Assembly (NCBI GenBank): GCA_000432735.1 | Contig: FR887826.1 | Span: 1 to 24,962, forward strand | Direction of reading: 5' to 3' | DNA length: 24,962 nt | Source of the DNA: Bacteroides sp. CAG:443 | Lineage (GTDB): Bacteria; Bacteroidota; Bacteroidia; Bacteroidales; Bacteroidaceae | Shown: positions 1-8,539 of the stretch, piece after piece | How the letters are laid out: each line of letters begins with the position of its first letter | Position numbering within the stretch: the first letter of the stretch is position 1 | Position numbers and translations under genes: made by a program | The notes under the pieces: generated by a model | Database searches by the model: none | The model's input: the letters and a program-made list of their open reading frames with translations, nothing else | Told to the model about the DNA's origin: nothing

Positions 1-65
1 TTTGACGTATTGCCTCAAAGAATAAAAAATATGACCTTCGCTACTGTAACAAAAATATTAAAAGT

Positions 66-431
66 ATGTACAGCAGCAGTGATTTTGAAAGGCTGTTCAT
101 CCGCTACAAGGCGGAAGCAATGCCACAAGGTGAATCCATCCAGGAGTTCTGTTTGAAAAACAAGGTACCCTACAATCTCTTTCATAAATGGTACAAGGAT
201 ACAAGACATCAAATAGTACCGGTACAAGTAGAAGGACAACCGGAAATGGATACACAATCCTCAAAGGAAGTGTCCTCTTCTCCTACTCCGGAAAGAAAGG
301 AGAATACGGACCCCTGTCCTATAAGGATGATGATAGACATCCGTATGACAAACGGAATACGGATACAGCAACGAAACTTAACCTACCGGAACTTGAGAAG
401 TCTGATAGAGAAACTGGAGGGATTATGCTGA
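66..431 (+). CDS. tnpA: IS66-family accessory protein TnpA (Orf1)
   Basis: A 121-residue protein at the position of the first IS66 gene, just inside the left terminal repeat. The N-terminal half (about residues 5-45) has a helix-turn-helix-like arrangement, with a FERLFIRYK start and a later PYNLFHKWYK segment, typical of small IS66 Orf1 proteins that resemble the DNA-binding part of other transposases. The middle is polar and low in complexity (serine, proline, glutamate), and the last 30 residues are basic. Its end overlaps the tnpB start by 7 bases, suggesting coupled translation. It appears intact, but the partner transposase is dead, so it probably has no mobile substrate of its own unless a full copy exists elsewhere. 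Confidence 0.8.
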   Translation: MYSSSDFERLFIRYKAEAMPQGESIQEFCLKNKVPYNLFHKWYKDTRHQIVPVQVEGQPEMDTQSSKEVSSSPTPERKENTDPCPIRMMIDIRMTNGIRIQQRNLTYRNLRSLIEKLEGLC

Positions 432-760
432 ATGTCACAGGAATGAACAGATTTTACTATCTGCGTAATTTTCATGATATGCGCTGTAAATATGAACGGG
501 TACTATCCATCATTCACCAGCAGCTGAACCGAGAGCCACAGGAAGATGAAGTTTTCATTGTCATGTCCAAGGACAGGAGGAAGGTCCGTCTCTTCAGCTA
601 TGACAGGCGCTCGTTCAGCCTCTATGAGAAACGTTTCTGTGAAGGTTACAGGTTCATGCAGTTATGCCGTCAGGGAGATGAAACCATATACAGCATACAG
701 TGGAAGGATGTAGTTGTGCTGTTACAGAATCCTGTAATTAACCAATTGAATATCAGGTAA
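425..760 (+). CDS. tnpB: IS66-family accessory protein TnpB (Orf2)
   Basis: A 111-residue protein. I place the start at the ATG at 425 rather than upstream at 188, because the longer reading only copies another frame of tnpA, and an ATG at 425 gives the usual TnpB length and the short overlap normal for IS66. The body has the pattern of the TnpB (Orf2) family: an N-terminal RFYYLRNFHDMRCKYERV-like helix, a central VFIVMSKDRRKVRLFSYDR strand pair, and a C-terminal aromatic and charged segment. TnpB is required for transposition of IS66 elements, but its biochemical role is unclear. Both tnpA and tnpB look intact although the transposase is broken. Confidence 0.82.
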   Translation: MLNVTGMNRFYYLRNFHDMRCKYERVLSIIHQQLNREPQEDEVFIVMSKDRRKVRLFSYDRRSFSLYEKRFCEGYRFMQLCRQGDETIYSIQWKDVVVLLQNPVINQLNIR

Positions 761-827
761 ATAATTATATAAAACATTTGTTTATGTCACTGAAAATGAG
801 TATCTTTATGGTATAACAACAGGTGAC

Positions 828-1569
828 ATGGACGATCGTGAATTTGAAAAAATACTGGCTTCGGCCGAACAACTGAGGCTCCGCGAGAAACAAGCGGAGC
901 CTTGGACAGATCGTTATTCTGATATGAATTCCATGGAAAAATCAATGCTGCTTGACGAGCTTTTCGCTCTGCGTAAAGCGGATAAGGAAGAAAGGGACAG
1001 GCTTCTGGAAAAGCTGGACCGGATGACAGAGCAGCTGATGAATCTGAACGAAAGCTCACAAATGCAAATGAAGCAAAACGAAGAGCTGAAACAGATGATA
1101 GCCGATTTACAGAAACAGAATGAGTTGCTCAAGAAGGAAAATGCGGCCCTGAAAGAGCAGAAGAAACAGGACAGAAAGAATCTGTACGGGTCTAAAAGCC
1201 AGAAGATTTCACGCAAGAAAAACTTGAAAAGGCTGATAGATCTTATGTCATGTTCAAATGAGATAACCTACCTGAACGATGATTGTTATGACATCGACAA
1301 TTCGATAGCAGGACGTTTCATCCGTCTGCTAGCGGGGGAGCACAAGAACTCGCTGTCCTTTGTTAGCAGCCCATGGCAAATACTCAGTAGCCTATCATAC
1401 GCTGCTGTCAACATGCCAAATGAACGGGCTGTCTGCTCTGGAATATCTCAAGAAATTCTTCCACAAAATTGTCAAAGGGAGAAAGAATTATGAAAATCTC
1501 CTGCCTATGACAATTGGAATTAATATTAATAATCACATTCTATTTTTATTTTTTACAAGAAACCACTGA
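828..1569 (+). pseudogene. tnpC: IS66 transposase TnpC, core deleted and frameshifted
   Basis: The first 130 or so residues are the normal IS66 TnpC N-terminus: a short helical start and a long coiled coil rich in leucine, glutamate and lysine, ending in the basic stretch DRKNLYGSKSQKISRKKN. The sequence then jumps at about 1215-1290 to the far C-terminal part (YDIDNSI, then a fingerprint ending in LEYLKKFF). Intact TnpC proteins are about 500 residues and carry a DDE catalytic core between these parts, so that core is gone. A further frameshift lies at about 1370-1390: the reading frame continues to 1493 with unrelated residues, while the true C-terminus goes on in another frame to 1569. The protein cannot be an active transposase. 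Confidence 0.82.
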
Positions 1570-1591
1570 AAAGCGGCTCTCACTATAACAC

Positions 1592-1610
1592 ACGTCAAAA
1601 TTGGACGCTA
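1592..1610 (+). repeat. Right terminal inverted repeat of IS66 copy A
   Basis: The 19 bases ACGTCAAAATTGGACGCTA recur exactly at 3661-3679 at the right end of copy B, and their reverse complement matches the visible part of the left end of copy A (bases 1-8). That fixes the right boundary of the element at 1610. The flanking sequence after it gives no clear 8-bp target duplication with the part of the left flank I can see. Confidence 0.75.
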
Positions 1611-1692
1611 ACAAATTGAGTGCATACTCAAGCCAATTTTTTATAGATAAAAAATACATAGCTACAATATTCTATTAACAAAACCCAAAAAT

Positions 1693-2823
1693 ATGAACCT
1701 TCTTTTTGATTTAAAAGCAACTCAACCTAATACATCAGGGAAGCGTCATGGAGGCGGTCGCTATGGAGAAATAATATATTTCCGTATGATAGAGCGACAT
1801 ATAAAATTTGCATGTTTCTATGACTCTAAGCTTTGGTTAAATCCTGAAGTACAAAAGCAGTGTCAACACTATAATATTCCCTTATACGATTTACAAAAGG
1901 AAAGTATTGAAGATATAATAAGAAATCACAACATAGACAGGTTATATTCTTGTTTACCAGGAAAACTAGCAAAACTAACATCCTGTGAAGTATACGGTAC
2001 AGTTCATGGACTGAGAGAATTTGAAACTCCATTTGATAATATATTCTACCAATACAAAAATTCTTTCAAAGAAACATTAAAATTTACAATAAAAAAACTA
2101 CTATGTAAACAATTCCATAATAAAAAACATAATGAATACCTTGACAAATACATACACAGCCAGTTTCATTTAATCACTGTTTCTGAACATTCCAAAAATG
2201 CCTTCCTTTCTTACTTTCCTGAACTGGAAAATCAAAATTTTCCTGTTTTCTATAGTCCCAATACCTCTTCAAAAGAAAAAGCCATCAAAAAGAGAAACAA
2301 TGAAAAATATTTTTTTCTAGTTAGCGGAAACAGATGGGAAAAAAATAATTTAAGAGCAATTATAGCTTTTGATCGTCTAGCAGATTATAACTGCATGAAG
2401 GACATACGTATGAAAGTAACAGGGACTAAAGGGGACTGTTTTCGATATAAAATAAAACATCCTGATAGATTTGATTTCCTTGGTTACGTAGACGATCAAG
2501 AACTGGAATCCCTTTATGCCAATGCTTATATTTTCGTATATCCTTCTTTAAATGAAGGTTTTGGATATCCTCCACTTGAAGCAATGCGCTATAAAATACC
2601 GGTTATAGCTTCTCCCCTCTCTTCAATTGCAGAAACTTGCAGCGGTGGTGCATTTTATTTTAATCCCTTCTCAGTAGAAGAAATCATGAATAGAATGTTG
2701 ATGTTAATAACTAACCCCAATCTCTATTCGGACTTATCACAAAAAGGTTATGAGCAATATTTGAAAATAAGCAAACGACAAATAAAAGATTTAGATTTAC
2801 TTATTGATTACATCCAACAATAA
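1693..2823 (+). CDS. GT4-type glycosyltransferase
   Basis: A 376-residue protein that probably transfers a sugar from a nucleotide donor to a lipid-linked oligosaccharide at the cytoplasmic face during surface polysaccharide assembly. The C-terminal half carries the GT4 (glycosyl transferases group 1) signature: a SGNRWEKNN-type donor-loop start near residue 213, then EGFGYPPLEAM with the two glutamates (E288 and E296) of the E-x7-E motif, followed by PVIAS. The N-terminal half is poorly conserved, as usual for the acceptor-binding domain. The gene is very AT-rich. It sits alone between two IS66 relics in the same orientation, so it may be a recently acquired or stranded cassette. Donor and acceptor cannot be told from sequence. 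Confidence 0.85.
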   Translation: MNLLFDLKATQPNTSGKRHGGGRYGEIIYFRMIERHIKFACFYDSKLWLNPEVQKQCQHYNIPLYDLQKESIEDIIRNHNIDRLYSCLPGKLAKLTSCEVYGTVHGLREFETPFDNIFYQYKNSFKETLKFTIKKLLCKQFHNKKHNEYLDKYIHSQFHLITVSEHSKNAFLSYFPELENQNFPVFYSPNTSSKEKAIKKRNNEKYFFLVSGNRWEKNNLRAIIAFDRLADYNCMKDIRMKVTGTKGDCFRYKIKHPDRFDFLGYVDDQELESLYANAYIFVYPSLNEGFGYPPLEAMRYKIPVIASPLSSIAETCSGGAFYFNPFSVEEIMNRMLMLITNPNLYSDLSQKGYEQYLKISKRQIKDLDLLIDYIQQ

Positions 2824-2851
2824 GTAAATCATCATATGTAAACGTCTATTT

Positions 2852-3679
2852 TAGCGTATGCCTCAAAGAATTAAAATAGGACCTCGTTGTTGTAACAAAA
2901 AATACAAAAAGTATGTATTGTAGTTATGATATTGAAAGGTTATTCATCCGCTACAAAGCGGAAGTAATACCACTGAAAAGTATGATACAAGGATACAAGA
3001 CATCAAACCGTACTAGTACAACGAAGGACAATCGGAACCAGAAACCAGTCCTGGAAGAACTACGATAGACATCCATATGACAAACGGAATGAGGATACAA
3101 CAACGAAACTTAACCTACCAGAACTTGAAAAGTCTGATAGAGAAACTGGAGGAACTATACTGAATATTACAGGAATGAACAGATTCTACTATCTGCGTAA
3201 TTTTCATGATATGCGCTGTATATATGAACGAGTACTATCCATCATTCACCAGCAGCTGAACTGAGAACTACAAGAAGATGAAGTTTGCACTATCATATCT
3301 TAGTCAAACCTGTTTTTCTTATCTAAACAATGTCGTTACGACATCGACAATTCGATAACAGAACATTTCATCCGTTCTCTGGCAGGTGAACGCAAGAATT
3401 CGCTGTTCTTTGTCAGCAGCCGCATGACCAATGTATCGGCGGCCTACCATACGCTGCTCTCAACATGCCGAATGAACGGGCTGTCAGCTCTGGAATATCT
3501 CAAGAAACTCTTCCACGAAATTGACAAATGTAGGAAAGATTATGATTTTGAAAATCTTCTGAATATGACAATCAGAATTAATACTAACAAATATCAATAA
3601 TCACGGTCAATTTTCGATTTTTTTTACAGGGAGCCACTAAAAAGGCTTTCACTATACCACACGTCAAAATTGGACGCTA
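2852..3679 (+). mobile_element. IS66-family element, copy B, heavily decayed
   Basis: This 0.83-kb stretch follows copy A in order and direction. It starts TAGCGTATGCCTC, consistent with the left end of copy A after loss of about 13 bases inside the terminal repeat. A tnpA relic begins at 2911, with a long deletion and stops. A tnpB relic runs from about 3159, where its ATG has become ATA and a stop follows the QQLN segment. A tnpC C-terminal relic runs from about 3330 to 3600 (YDIDNSI to LEYLKK). The right end (3661-3679) is identical to that of copy A. No reading frame of use remains; the whole gene-free stretch from 2824 to 3723 is explained by it. Confidence 0.82.
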
Positions 3680-3723
3680 ACTCACTATATAACAAAATCA
3701 ATTTCTTTGTACAATATCAAGCA

Positions 3724-4785
3724 ATGAAAGATATAGCAATTTTTGTCAAGAACCTCACCAGTGGAGGAGCTGAAAAACAATCCGTATTATTAGCAAAAGC
3801 CCTAAGTGGATATTATCAAATACATTACATTATATTTAATGGAAACAAAATCCACCCAAAATACATGGACCTTTTAAAAGAAGATCCACGTATTCAGATT
3901 CAAAGTTTTATAGGAGGGCATTTATCAAGATACAACGAGTTTGTCACCTATTTACAGAAGAATAATATTCGTGTAATCTTTTCTTATCTTACAGCAGCAA
4001 ACTTTTATGCCTGCATGGCTGGACGTAAAGTAAATGCTAAGGTATTTACTGGATTAAGAAATGCTCAATTACCTCTGTTAAAATGTTGGGCAGATAAATT
4101 ACTCACAAATTCATTCGCAGAAAAAGCTATTTCCAATAGCTACTCCGGAAAAGAAAATTTTATAACCAAAGGATTTAAAAGCGAAAAAATAATAGTCATT
4201 CCTAACTGCTTTGAACATATAAAAGATTACACACAAAAAAAACGAAAGGATAAAGTTCACATTATTACAGTAGGAAGATTCGTTCCACAAAAAGACTATG
4301 AAACAGCCATTCATGCCATAGCAAAACTTAAGAAAACATATGATAACATAGTTTTCGATATTGTAGGATATGGAAATATGGAAACACAAGTCAGAAAATG
4401 GATAAGACAATATGTCATAGACGATATAACAACTATATATATCAATCCCAATAATATTGCAGAACTACTTGATCAAGCCGATATTTACATTTCAACTTCC
4501 TTATTCGAAGGAACTAGTAATTCTATAATGGAAGCCATGAATGCTGATTTACCAATTGTTGCTACAAATGTCGGTGATAACGGACAATTAGTACAAAATC
4601 AAAAAAACGGCTTCGTCACCAATAAAAAGGATTGGAAAGATATTGCTTCGAAATTAGCAATATTAATAGATAATGAAGAACTAAGCCTAAATATGGGCAA
4701 ACAAAGCAAATTATTTCTTTCCAACAACTATTCCGTAGAGCAGTTCAGGAAGTCATACCTTTCTATTTTGTCTTCTATAGAATAA
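3724..4785 (+). CDS. GT4-type glycosyltransferase
   Basis: A 353-residue protein. I choose the ATG at 3724, giving the MKDIAIFVKNLTSGGAEKQ start; an open TTG start at 3670 lies inside the IS66 right end and adds 18 residues unlike the family. The N-terminal GGAEKQ motif is the glycine loop typical of GT4 enzymes. The C-terminal half has ITVGRFVPQKDYE, then EGTSNSIMEAM with E262 and E270 as the E-x7-E donor-binding pair, then PIVATNVGDN. It is expected to add one sugar during repeat-unit assembly at the inner membrane. The IS66 relic ends 44 bases upstream, so any native promoter has been replaced or displaced. Sugar specificity is unknown. Confidence 0.88.
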   Translation: MKDIAIFVKNLTSGGAEKQSVLLAKALSGYYQIHYIIFNGNKIHPKYMDLLKEDPRIQIQSFIGGHLSRYNEFVTYLQKNNIRVIFSYLTAANFYACMAGRKVNAKVFTGLRNAQLPLLKCWADKLLTNSFAEKAISNSYSGKENFITKGFKSEKIIVIPNCFEHIKDYTQKKRKDKVHIITVGRFVPQKDYETAIHAIAKLKKTYDNIVFDIVGYGNMETQVRKWIRQYVIDDITTIYINPNNIAELLDQADIYISTSLFEGTSNSIMEAMNADLPIVATNVGDNGQLVQNQKNGFVTNKKDWKDIASKLAILIDNEELSLNMGKQSKLFLSNNYSVEQFRKSYLSILSSIE

Positions 4786-4990
4786 GCATAAATATGCAAA
4801 CATTCCTTGCTTATTTTACTCTGTTATTTTTGATAATAAGCCATAAAGCAGAAAGACACGACAAGAGAATGATTCCATGATATTGTATCCACTCCTTTAT
4901 AACAATTAATATTTTCATCATATTACATTATATCTATAATTACAATCAATAGGGTAAAAGTAATAATCTATTTTTAATTCTGAAATTTTT

Positions 4991-6079
4991 ATGAAAATTG
5001 TTGTAACCGGTACTCGTGGCATTCCTAATGTAATGGGTGGCGTTGAAACTCACTGTGAAGAATTGTTTCCTAGAATTGCAGCAAAAGGATTCAATGTAAC
5101 AGTAATACGAAGGAAAAGCTACGTACACGACAAATTGAAAGAATGGAAAGGCGTAAAGCTAGTAGATATTGAAACCCCCAAAAAGAAAGCACTCGAAGCC
5201 ATAATTCATACATTCAAAGCTATAAACGTAGCAAAAAAAATGGGTGCTGACATACTACATATACATGCTATAGGTCCTGCCTTGCTTGTACCATATGCAA
5301 AAATTCTTGGCATGAAAGTAGTATTCACACATCACGGACCTGATTACGACCGAGATAAATGGGGAATAATGGCCAAAACAATCCTGAAACTAGGAGAAAG
5401 AATGGGGTGTATGTTTGCCGATGATGTAATCGTTATCTCCGATGTAATCCGCAATCTTATCAAAAACAAATATAACCGAATAAATCGTGTACACCTGATA
5501 TACAATGGAGTATCAAAGCCCGAATTCTGTGATTATCCTGAATATTTCAACGAATTAGGCATTGAAAAAGGTAAATACATACTAGGAATGTGCCGTTTCG
5601 TCCCTGAAAAAAATCTACATCATTTAATAGAGGCCTTTTCTAAAATTGACAATCAAGGATGCAAATTAGTTTTAGCTGGAGATACAGATTTTGAAGATGA
5701 TTATTCAAGAAAGCTGAAAGAAACTGCCCGTAAACATGGAGTAATACTAACGGGTTTTATAAAAGGTAAAAAATTACATTCGTTACTGACTAACTGCCGT
5801 TGCTACTGTTTGCCATCCAGCCATGAAGGATTGCCTATTGCATTACTAGAGGCTATGAGTTACAATATCCCTGTCATTGTAAGTGATATTCCAGCCAATA
5901 TGGAAGTGGGATTATCTAAGGACGTATATTTTCATGTTGGTAATATAAAAGAACTATCAGAAAAACTTACAACTATTATTAATACACCACTAACCCATCC
6001 AAGCTATAATATGGAGAAATATGACTGGGACAGAATCTCTAATGAAGTAATAGATATCTATAAAAAACTATCACAATAA
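4991..6079 (+). CDS. GT4-type glycosyltransferase with DUF1972-like N-terminus
   Basis: A 362-residue protein beginning KIVVTGTRGIPNVMGGVET, the N-terminal signature of a GT4 subgroup (DUF1972-like) often annotated as rhamnosyl- or similar glycosyltransferases in capsule loci. The donor-binding half shows LGMCRFVPEKNLHHLIEAF near residue 196 and EGLPIALLEAM with E279 and E287, followed by PVIVSDIPAN. The 205-base gap before it holds no gene that I can see, so a promoter could lie there, though none is obvious. It is followed 35 bases later by the nucleotide-sugar genes, which suggests that all four are one transcript. Acceptor and donor remain unknown. Confidence 0.87.
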   Translation: MKIVVTGTRGIPNVMGGVETHCEELFPRIAAKGFNVTVIRRKSYVHDKLKEWKGVKLVDIETPKKKALEAIIHTFKAINVAKKMGADILHIHAIGPALLVPYAKILGMKVVFTHHGPDYDRDKWGIMAKTILKLGERMGCMFADDVIVISDVIRNLIKNKYNRINRVHLIYNGVSKPEFCDYPEYFNELGIEKGKYILGMCRFVPEKNLHHLIEAFSKIDNQGCKLVLAGDTDFEDDYSRKLKETARKHGVILTGFIKGKKLHSLLTNCRCYCLPSSHEGLPIALLEAMSYNIPVIVSDIPANMEVGLSKDVYFHVGNIKELSEKLTTIINTPLTHPSYNMEKYDWDRISNEVIDIYKKLSQ

Positions 6080-6114
6080 TCTCAAAAAGTCTTAACCAAT
6101 TTAATATACACAAT

Positions 6115-7179
6115 ATGTTAAAGTTAAATACTACATTAGAAAACAAAACTGTTTTCGTAACCGGTATTGCCGGATTTATAGGAAGTTACCTTGCATTAGA
6201 CCTTTTGAAAAGAGAGCCCAATATTCGTATTGTAGGAATTGATTCCATTACAGACTATTACGATATTTCATTAAAAGAGGAAAGACTGAAAAATCTAGAA
6301 AAATACAGCAACTTTACTTTTATCAAAGGAAATATCGCAGATAAAGCTTTAATTGAAAAAATTTTCCGTGAATACAAGCCCAATATCGTAGTCAACCTGG
6401 CAGCACAGGCTGGAGTACGTTATAGCATTACTAATCCGGATGCCTACGTGGAAAGCAACTTGATTGGCTTCTATAATATTTTAGAAGCTTGTAGACATTC
6501 GAATCCACAAGTAGAACATCTGGTATACGCTTCTTCATCAAGTGTATATGGCAGCAACAAAAAAGTACCATACAGTACAGACGATAAGGTAGACAATCCG
6601 GTCAGCCTTTATGCTGCTACAAAGAAAAGTAACGAACTGATGGCTCATGCCTATTCCAAACTCTACAATATTCCATCTACAGGACTCAGATTCTTCACTG
6701 TTTACGGTCCGGCCGGAAGACCAGACATGGCTTACTTTGGATTTACCAATAAATTACGTGAAGGAAAGACAATCCAAATATTCAATTATGGTCATTGCAA
6801 ACGTGATTTCACCTATATTGATGATATCGTAGAAGGGGTAATTAGAGTCATGCAACATGCACCGGAAAAGAAGAATGGTGAAGACGGCTTGCCGATTCCT
6901 CCTTATAAGGTATATAACATCGGGAATAACCAACCTGAAAACCTGCTGGATTTCGTAACCATCTTACAGGAAGAACTTATTCGTGCAAAAGTATTACCCG
7001 AAGATTATGATTTTGAAGCTCATAAAGAGTTAGTACCTATGCAACCAGGAGATGTACCTGTAACCTATGCAGACACCACTCCACTAGAGCAGGATTTTGG
7101 ATTTAAGCCCTCTACATCATTGAGAAAAGGACTGAGAGCTTTTGCTGAATGGTATGCTTCTTATTATCTAAAAAAATAA
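6115..7179 (+). CDS. NAD-dependent epimerase, probably UDP-glucuronate 4-epimerase
   Basis: A 354-residue extended short-chain dehydrogenase. The NAD-binding GIAGFIG motif has glycines at residues 17, 20 and 23. The catalytic serine lies in YASSSSVYG (about residues 138-146), and Y166 and K170 form the YxxxK pair. The length, the RFFTVYGPAGRPDMAYF segment and the FNYGHCKRDFTYIDDIVEG segment match the CapI/LspL group, which converts UDP-glucuronate to UDP-galacturonate. The next gene, 5 bases downstream, makes UDP-glucuronate, the expected substrate, so the two would work in sequence in the cytoplasm. Other members of the family use UDP-glucose or UDP-GlcNAc, so the substrate is inferred from sequence subgroup and context. 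Confidence 0.87.
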   Translation: MLKLNTTLENKTVFVTGIAGFIGSYLALDLLKREPNIRIVGIDSITDYYDISLKEERLKNLEKYSNFTFIKGNIADKALIEKIFREYKPNIVVNLAAQAGVRYSITNPDAYVESNLIGFYNILEACRHSNPQVEHLVYASSSSVYGSNKKVPYSTDDKVDNPVSLYAATKKSNELMAHAYSKLYNIPSTGLRFFTVYGPAGRPDMAYFGFTNKLREGKTIQIFNYGHCKRDFTYIDDIVEGVIRVMQHAPEKKNGEDGLPIPPYKVYNIGNNQPENLLDFVTILQEELIRAKVLPEDYDFEAHKELVPMQPGDVPVTYADTTPLEQDFGFKPSTSLRKGLRAFAEWYASYYLKK

Positions 7180-7184
7180 GCGTT

Positions 7185-8516
7185 ATGAACAATTTTAAAA
7201 ACTTGAATATCGCCGTAGCAGGTACAGGCTATGTAGGCCTATCCATTGCTACATTATTATCACAGCATCATCATGTGACAGCTGTAGATGTAATCCCTGA
7301 AAAGGTAGAGAAAATAAACAACCGTATCAGCCCGATACAGGATGAGTATATCGAGAAGTATCTGGCAGAAAAGGAACTCGACCTGACGGCTACGCTCGAC
7401 GGAGCCTCAGCTTATAAGAATGCGAACTTTGTAGTGATTGCAGCTCCTACAAATTATGATCCGGTGAAGAATTATTTCGACACCAGCCACGTAGAAGAAG
7501 TAATAGATTTGATACTAGAAGTAAATCCGGATGCAGTGATGGTCATCAAAAGTACCATTCCTGTGGGTTACTGCCGAAGCCTGTACGTAAAGTATGCTGA
7601 GAAGTTTAATAACACTTCTGCTCTGTCGGGGAAGAAGTTCAACCTGCTGTTCTCGCCGGAGTTCCTGCGTGAAAGCAAAGCGCTATACGATAACCTTTAC
7701 CCCAGCCGTATCATTGTAGGATACCCGAAATTCATCAACGGACGGGATGAAGAAAACGAAGCGATCAAAGCAATAGCAGGCGAGCATCTGGAAGCCAAAG
7801 CTCGTGAATTTGCATCCCTATTACAGGAAGGAGCCATTAAAGAAAACATTGATACACTGTTTATGGGACTGAAAGAAGCGGAAGCAGTGAAACTATTCGC
7901 CAATACCTATCTTGCCCTGCGTGTGTCTTACTTCAACGAACTGGATACATATGCGGAGGTAAAAGGATTGGATACACAAGCAATCATCCAGGGTATCTGT
8001 CTGGACCCACGTATCGGCATGCATTACAATAACCCATCGTTCGGCTACGGAGGTTACTGTCTACCTAAAGACACCAAACAGTTACTGGCAAACTATCAGG
8101 ATGTACCAGAGAATCTGATTCAGGCGATTGTGGAAAGCAACCGTACACGCAAGGATTTCATTGCAGACCAAGTACTGAAAAAAGCGGGATATTATACAGA
8201 AAATGCACAATGGAATGCCAACAATGAACATGAAGTAATTGTAGGTGTATATCGTTTGACCATGAAGTCGAACAGCGATAATTTCCGTCAGAGTTCGATT
8301 CAGGGAGTGATGAAGCGTATCAAGGCAAAAGGTGCTACAGTAATTATCTATGAACCAACTCTGGAAAACGGAACAACTTTCTTCGGTTCGAAGGTTGTAA
8401 ACAACTTAGAGGAATTCAAGAAACAAAGTAATGCTATCATAGCCAACCGCTATGACACTTGTTTAGACGATGTGAAAGATAAAGTTTATACGCGTGATAT
8501 TTTCCGCAGAGATTAA
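7185..8516 (+). CDS. ugd: UDP-glucose 6-dehydrogenase
   Basis: A 443-residue nucleotide-sugar dehydrogenase that oxidises UDP-glucose twice with NAD to UDP-glucuronate. I start at the ATG at 7185; an upstream in-frame start at 7149 lies inside the previous gene. The Rossmann motif GTGYVG is at residues 13-18, the SPEFLRESKAL segment of the central domain follows, and GYGGYCLPKDT contains the catalytic cysteine C292. The C-terminal domain has IYEPTLENG as in the short bacterial enzymes. It is 5 bases after the epimerase gene and 23 bases before manC, so co-transcription is likely. It is somewhat longer than the 388-residue enteric enzyme because of an insert before the cysteine loop. Confidence 0.93.
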   Translation: MNNFKNLNIAVAGTGYVGLSIATLLSQHHHVTAVDVIPEKVEKINNRISPIQDEYIEKYLAEKELDLTATLDGASAYKNANFVVIAAPTNYDPVKNYFDTSHVEEVIDLILEVNPDAVMVIKSTIPVGYCRSLYVKYAEKFNNTSALSGKKFNLLFSPEFLRESKALYDNLYPSRIIVGYPKFINGRDEENEAIKAIAGEHLEAKAREFASLLQEGAIKENIDTLFMGLKEAEAVKLFANTYLALRVSYFNELDTYAEVKGLDTQAIIQGICLDPRIGMHYNNPSFGYGGYCLPKDTKQLLANYQDVPENLIQAIVESNRTRKDFIADQVLKKAGYYTENAQWNANNEHEVIVGVYRLTMKSNSDNFRQSSIQGVMKRIKAKGATVIIYEPTLENGTTFFGSKVVNNLEEFKKQSNAIIANRYDTCLDDVKDKVYTRDIFRRD

Positions 8517-8539
8517 AAACAAATAAGCAACAATAACCA

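Larger units (their letters stand above)
1..1610 (+). mobile_element. IS66-family element, copy A, internally deleted
   Basis: The layout tnpA, tnpB, tnpC in one direction is that of IS66-family elements. The right end (1592-1610) is an imperfect inverted repeat of the left end: its reverse complement begins TAGCGTCCAATTTTGACGT, and the window opens with TTTGACGT, so the first bases of the left terminal repeat lie just outside. tnpA and tnpB are intact, but tnpC has lost its catalytic core and carries a frameshift. The element is therefore a non-autonomous relic. A second, more decayed copy with the same orientation lies at 2852-3679. Confidence 0.85.

Noticed and set aside
188..424. Long upstream extension of tnpB
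   Set aside because: It only reads another frame of tnpA; the ATG at 425 gives normal TnpB length and overlap.
1589..3679. Invertible promoter flanked by inverted repeats, as in Bacteroides capsule loci
   Set aside because: The matching sequences are in direct orientation and are ends of two IS66 relics; no inverted pair around a promoter was seen.
3670..3723. TTG start of the second glycosyltransferase inside the IS66 right end
   Set aside because: The 18 extra residues do not fit the family, and the ATG at 3724 gives the expected start MKDIAIF with the following glycine loop.
4786..4990. Possible small gene or RNA in the gap before the third glycosyltransferase
   Set aside because: The 205 bases are AT-rich with no frame, hairpin or promoter box that stands out.
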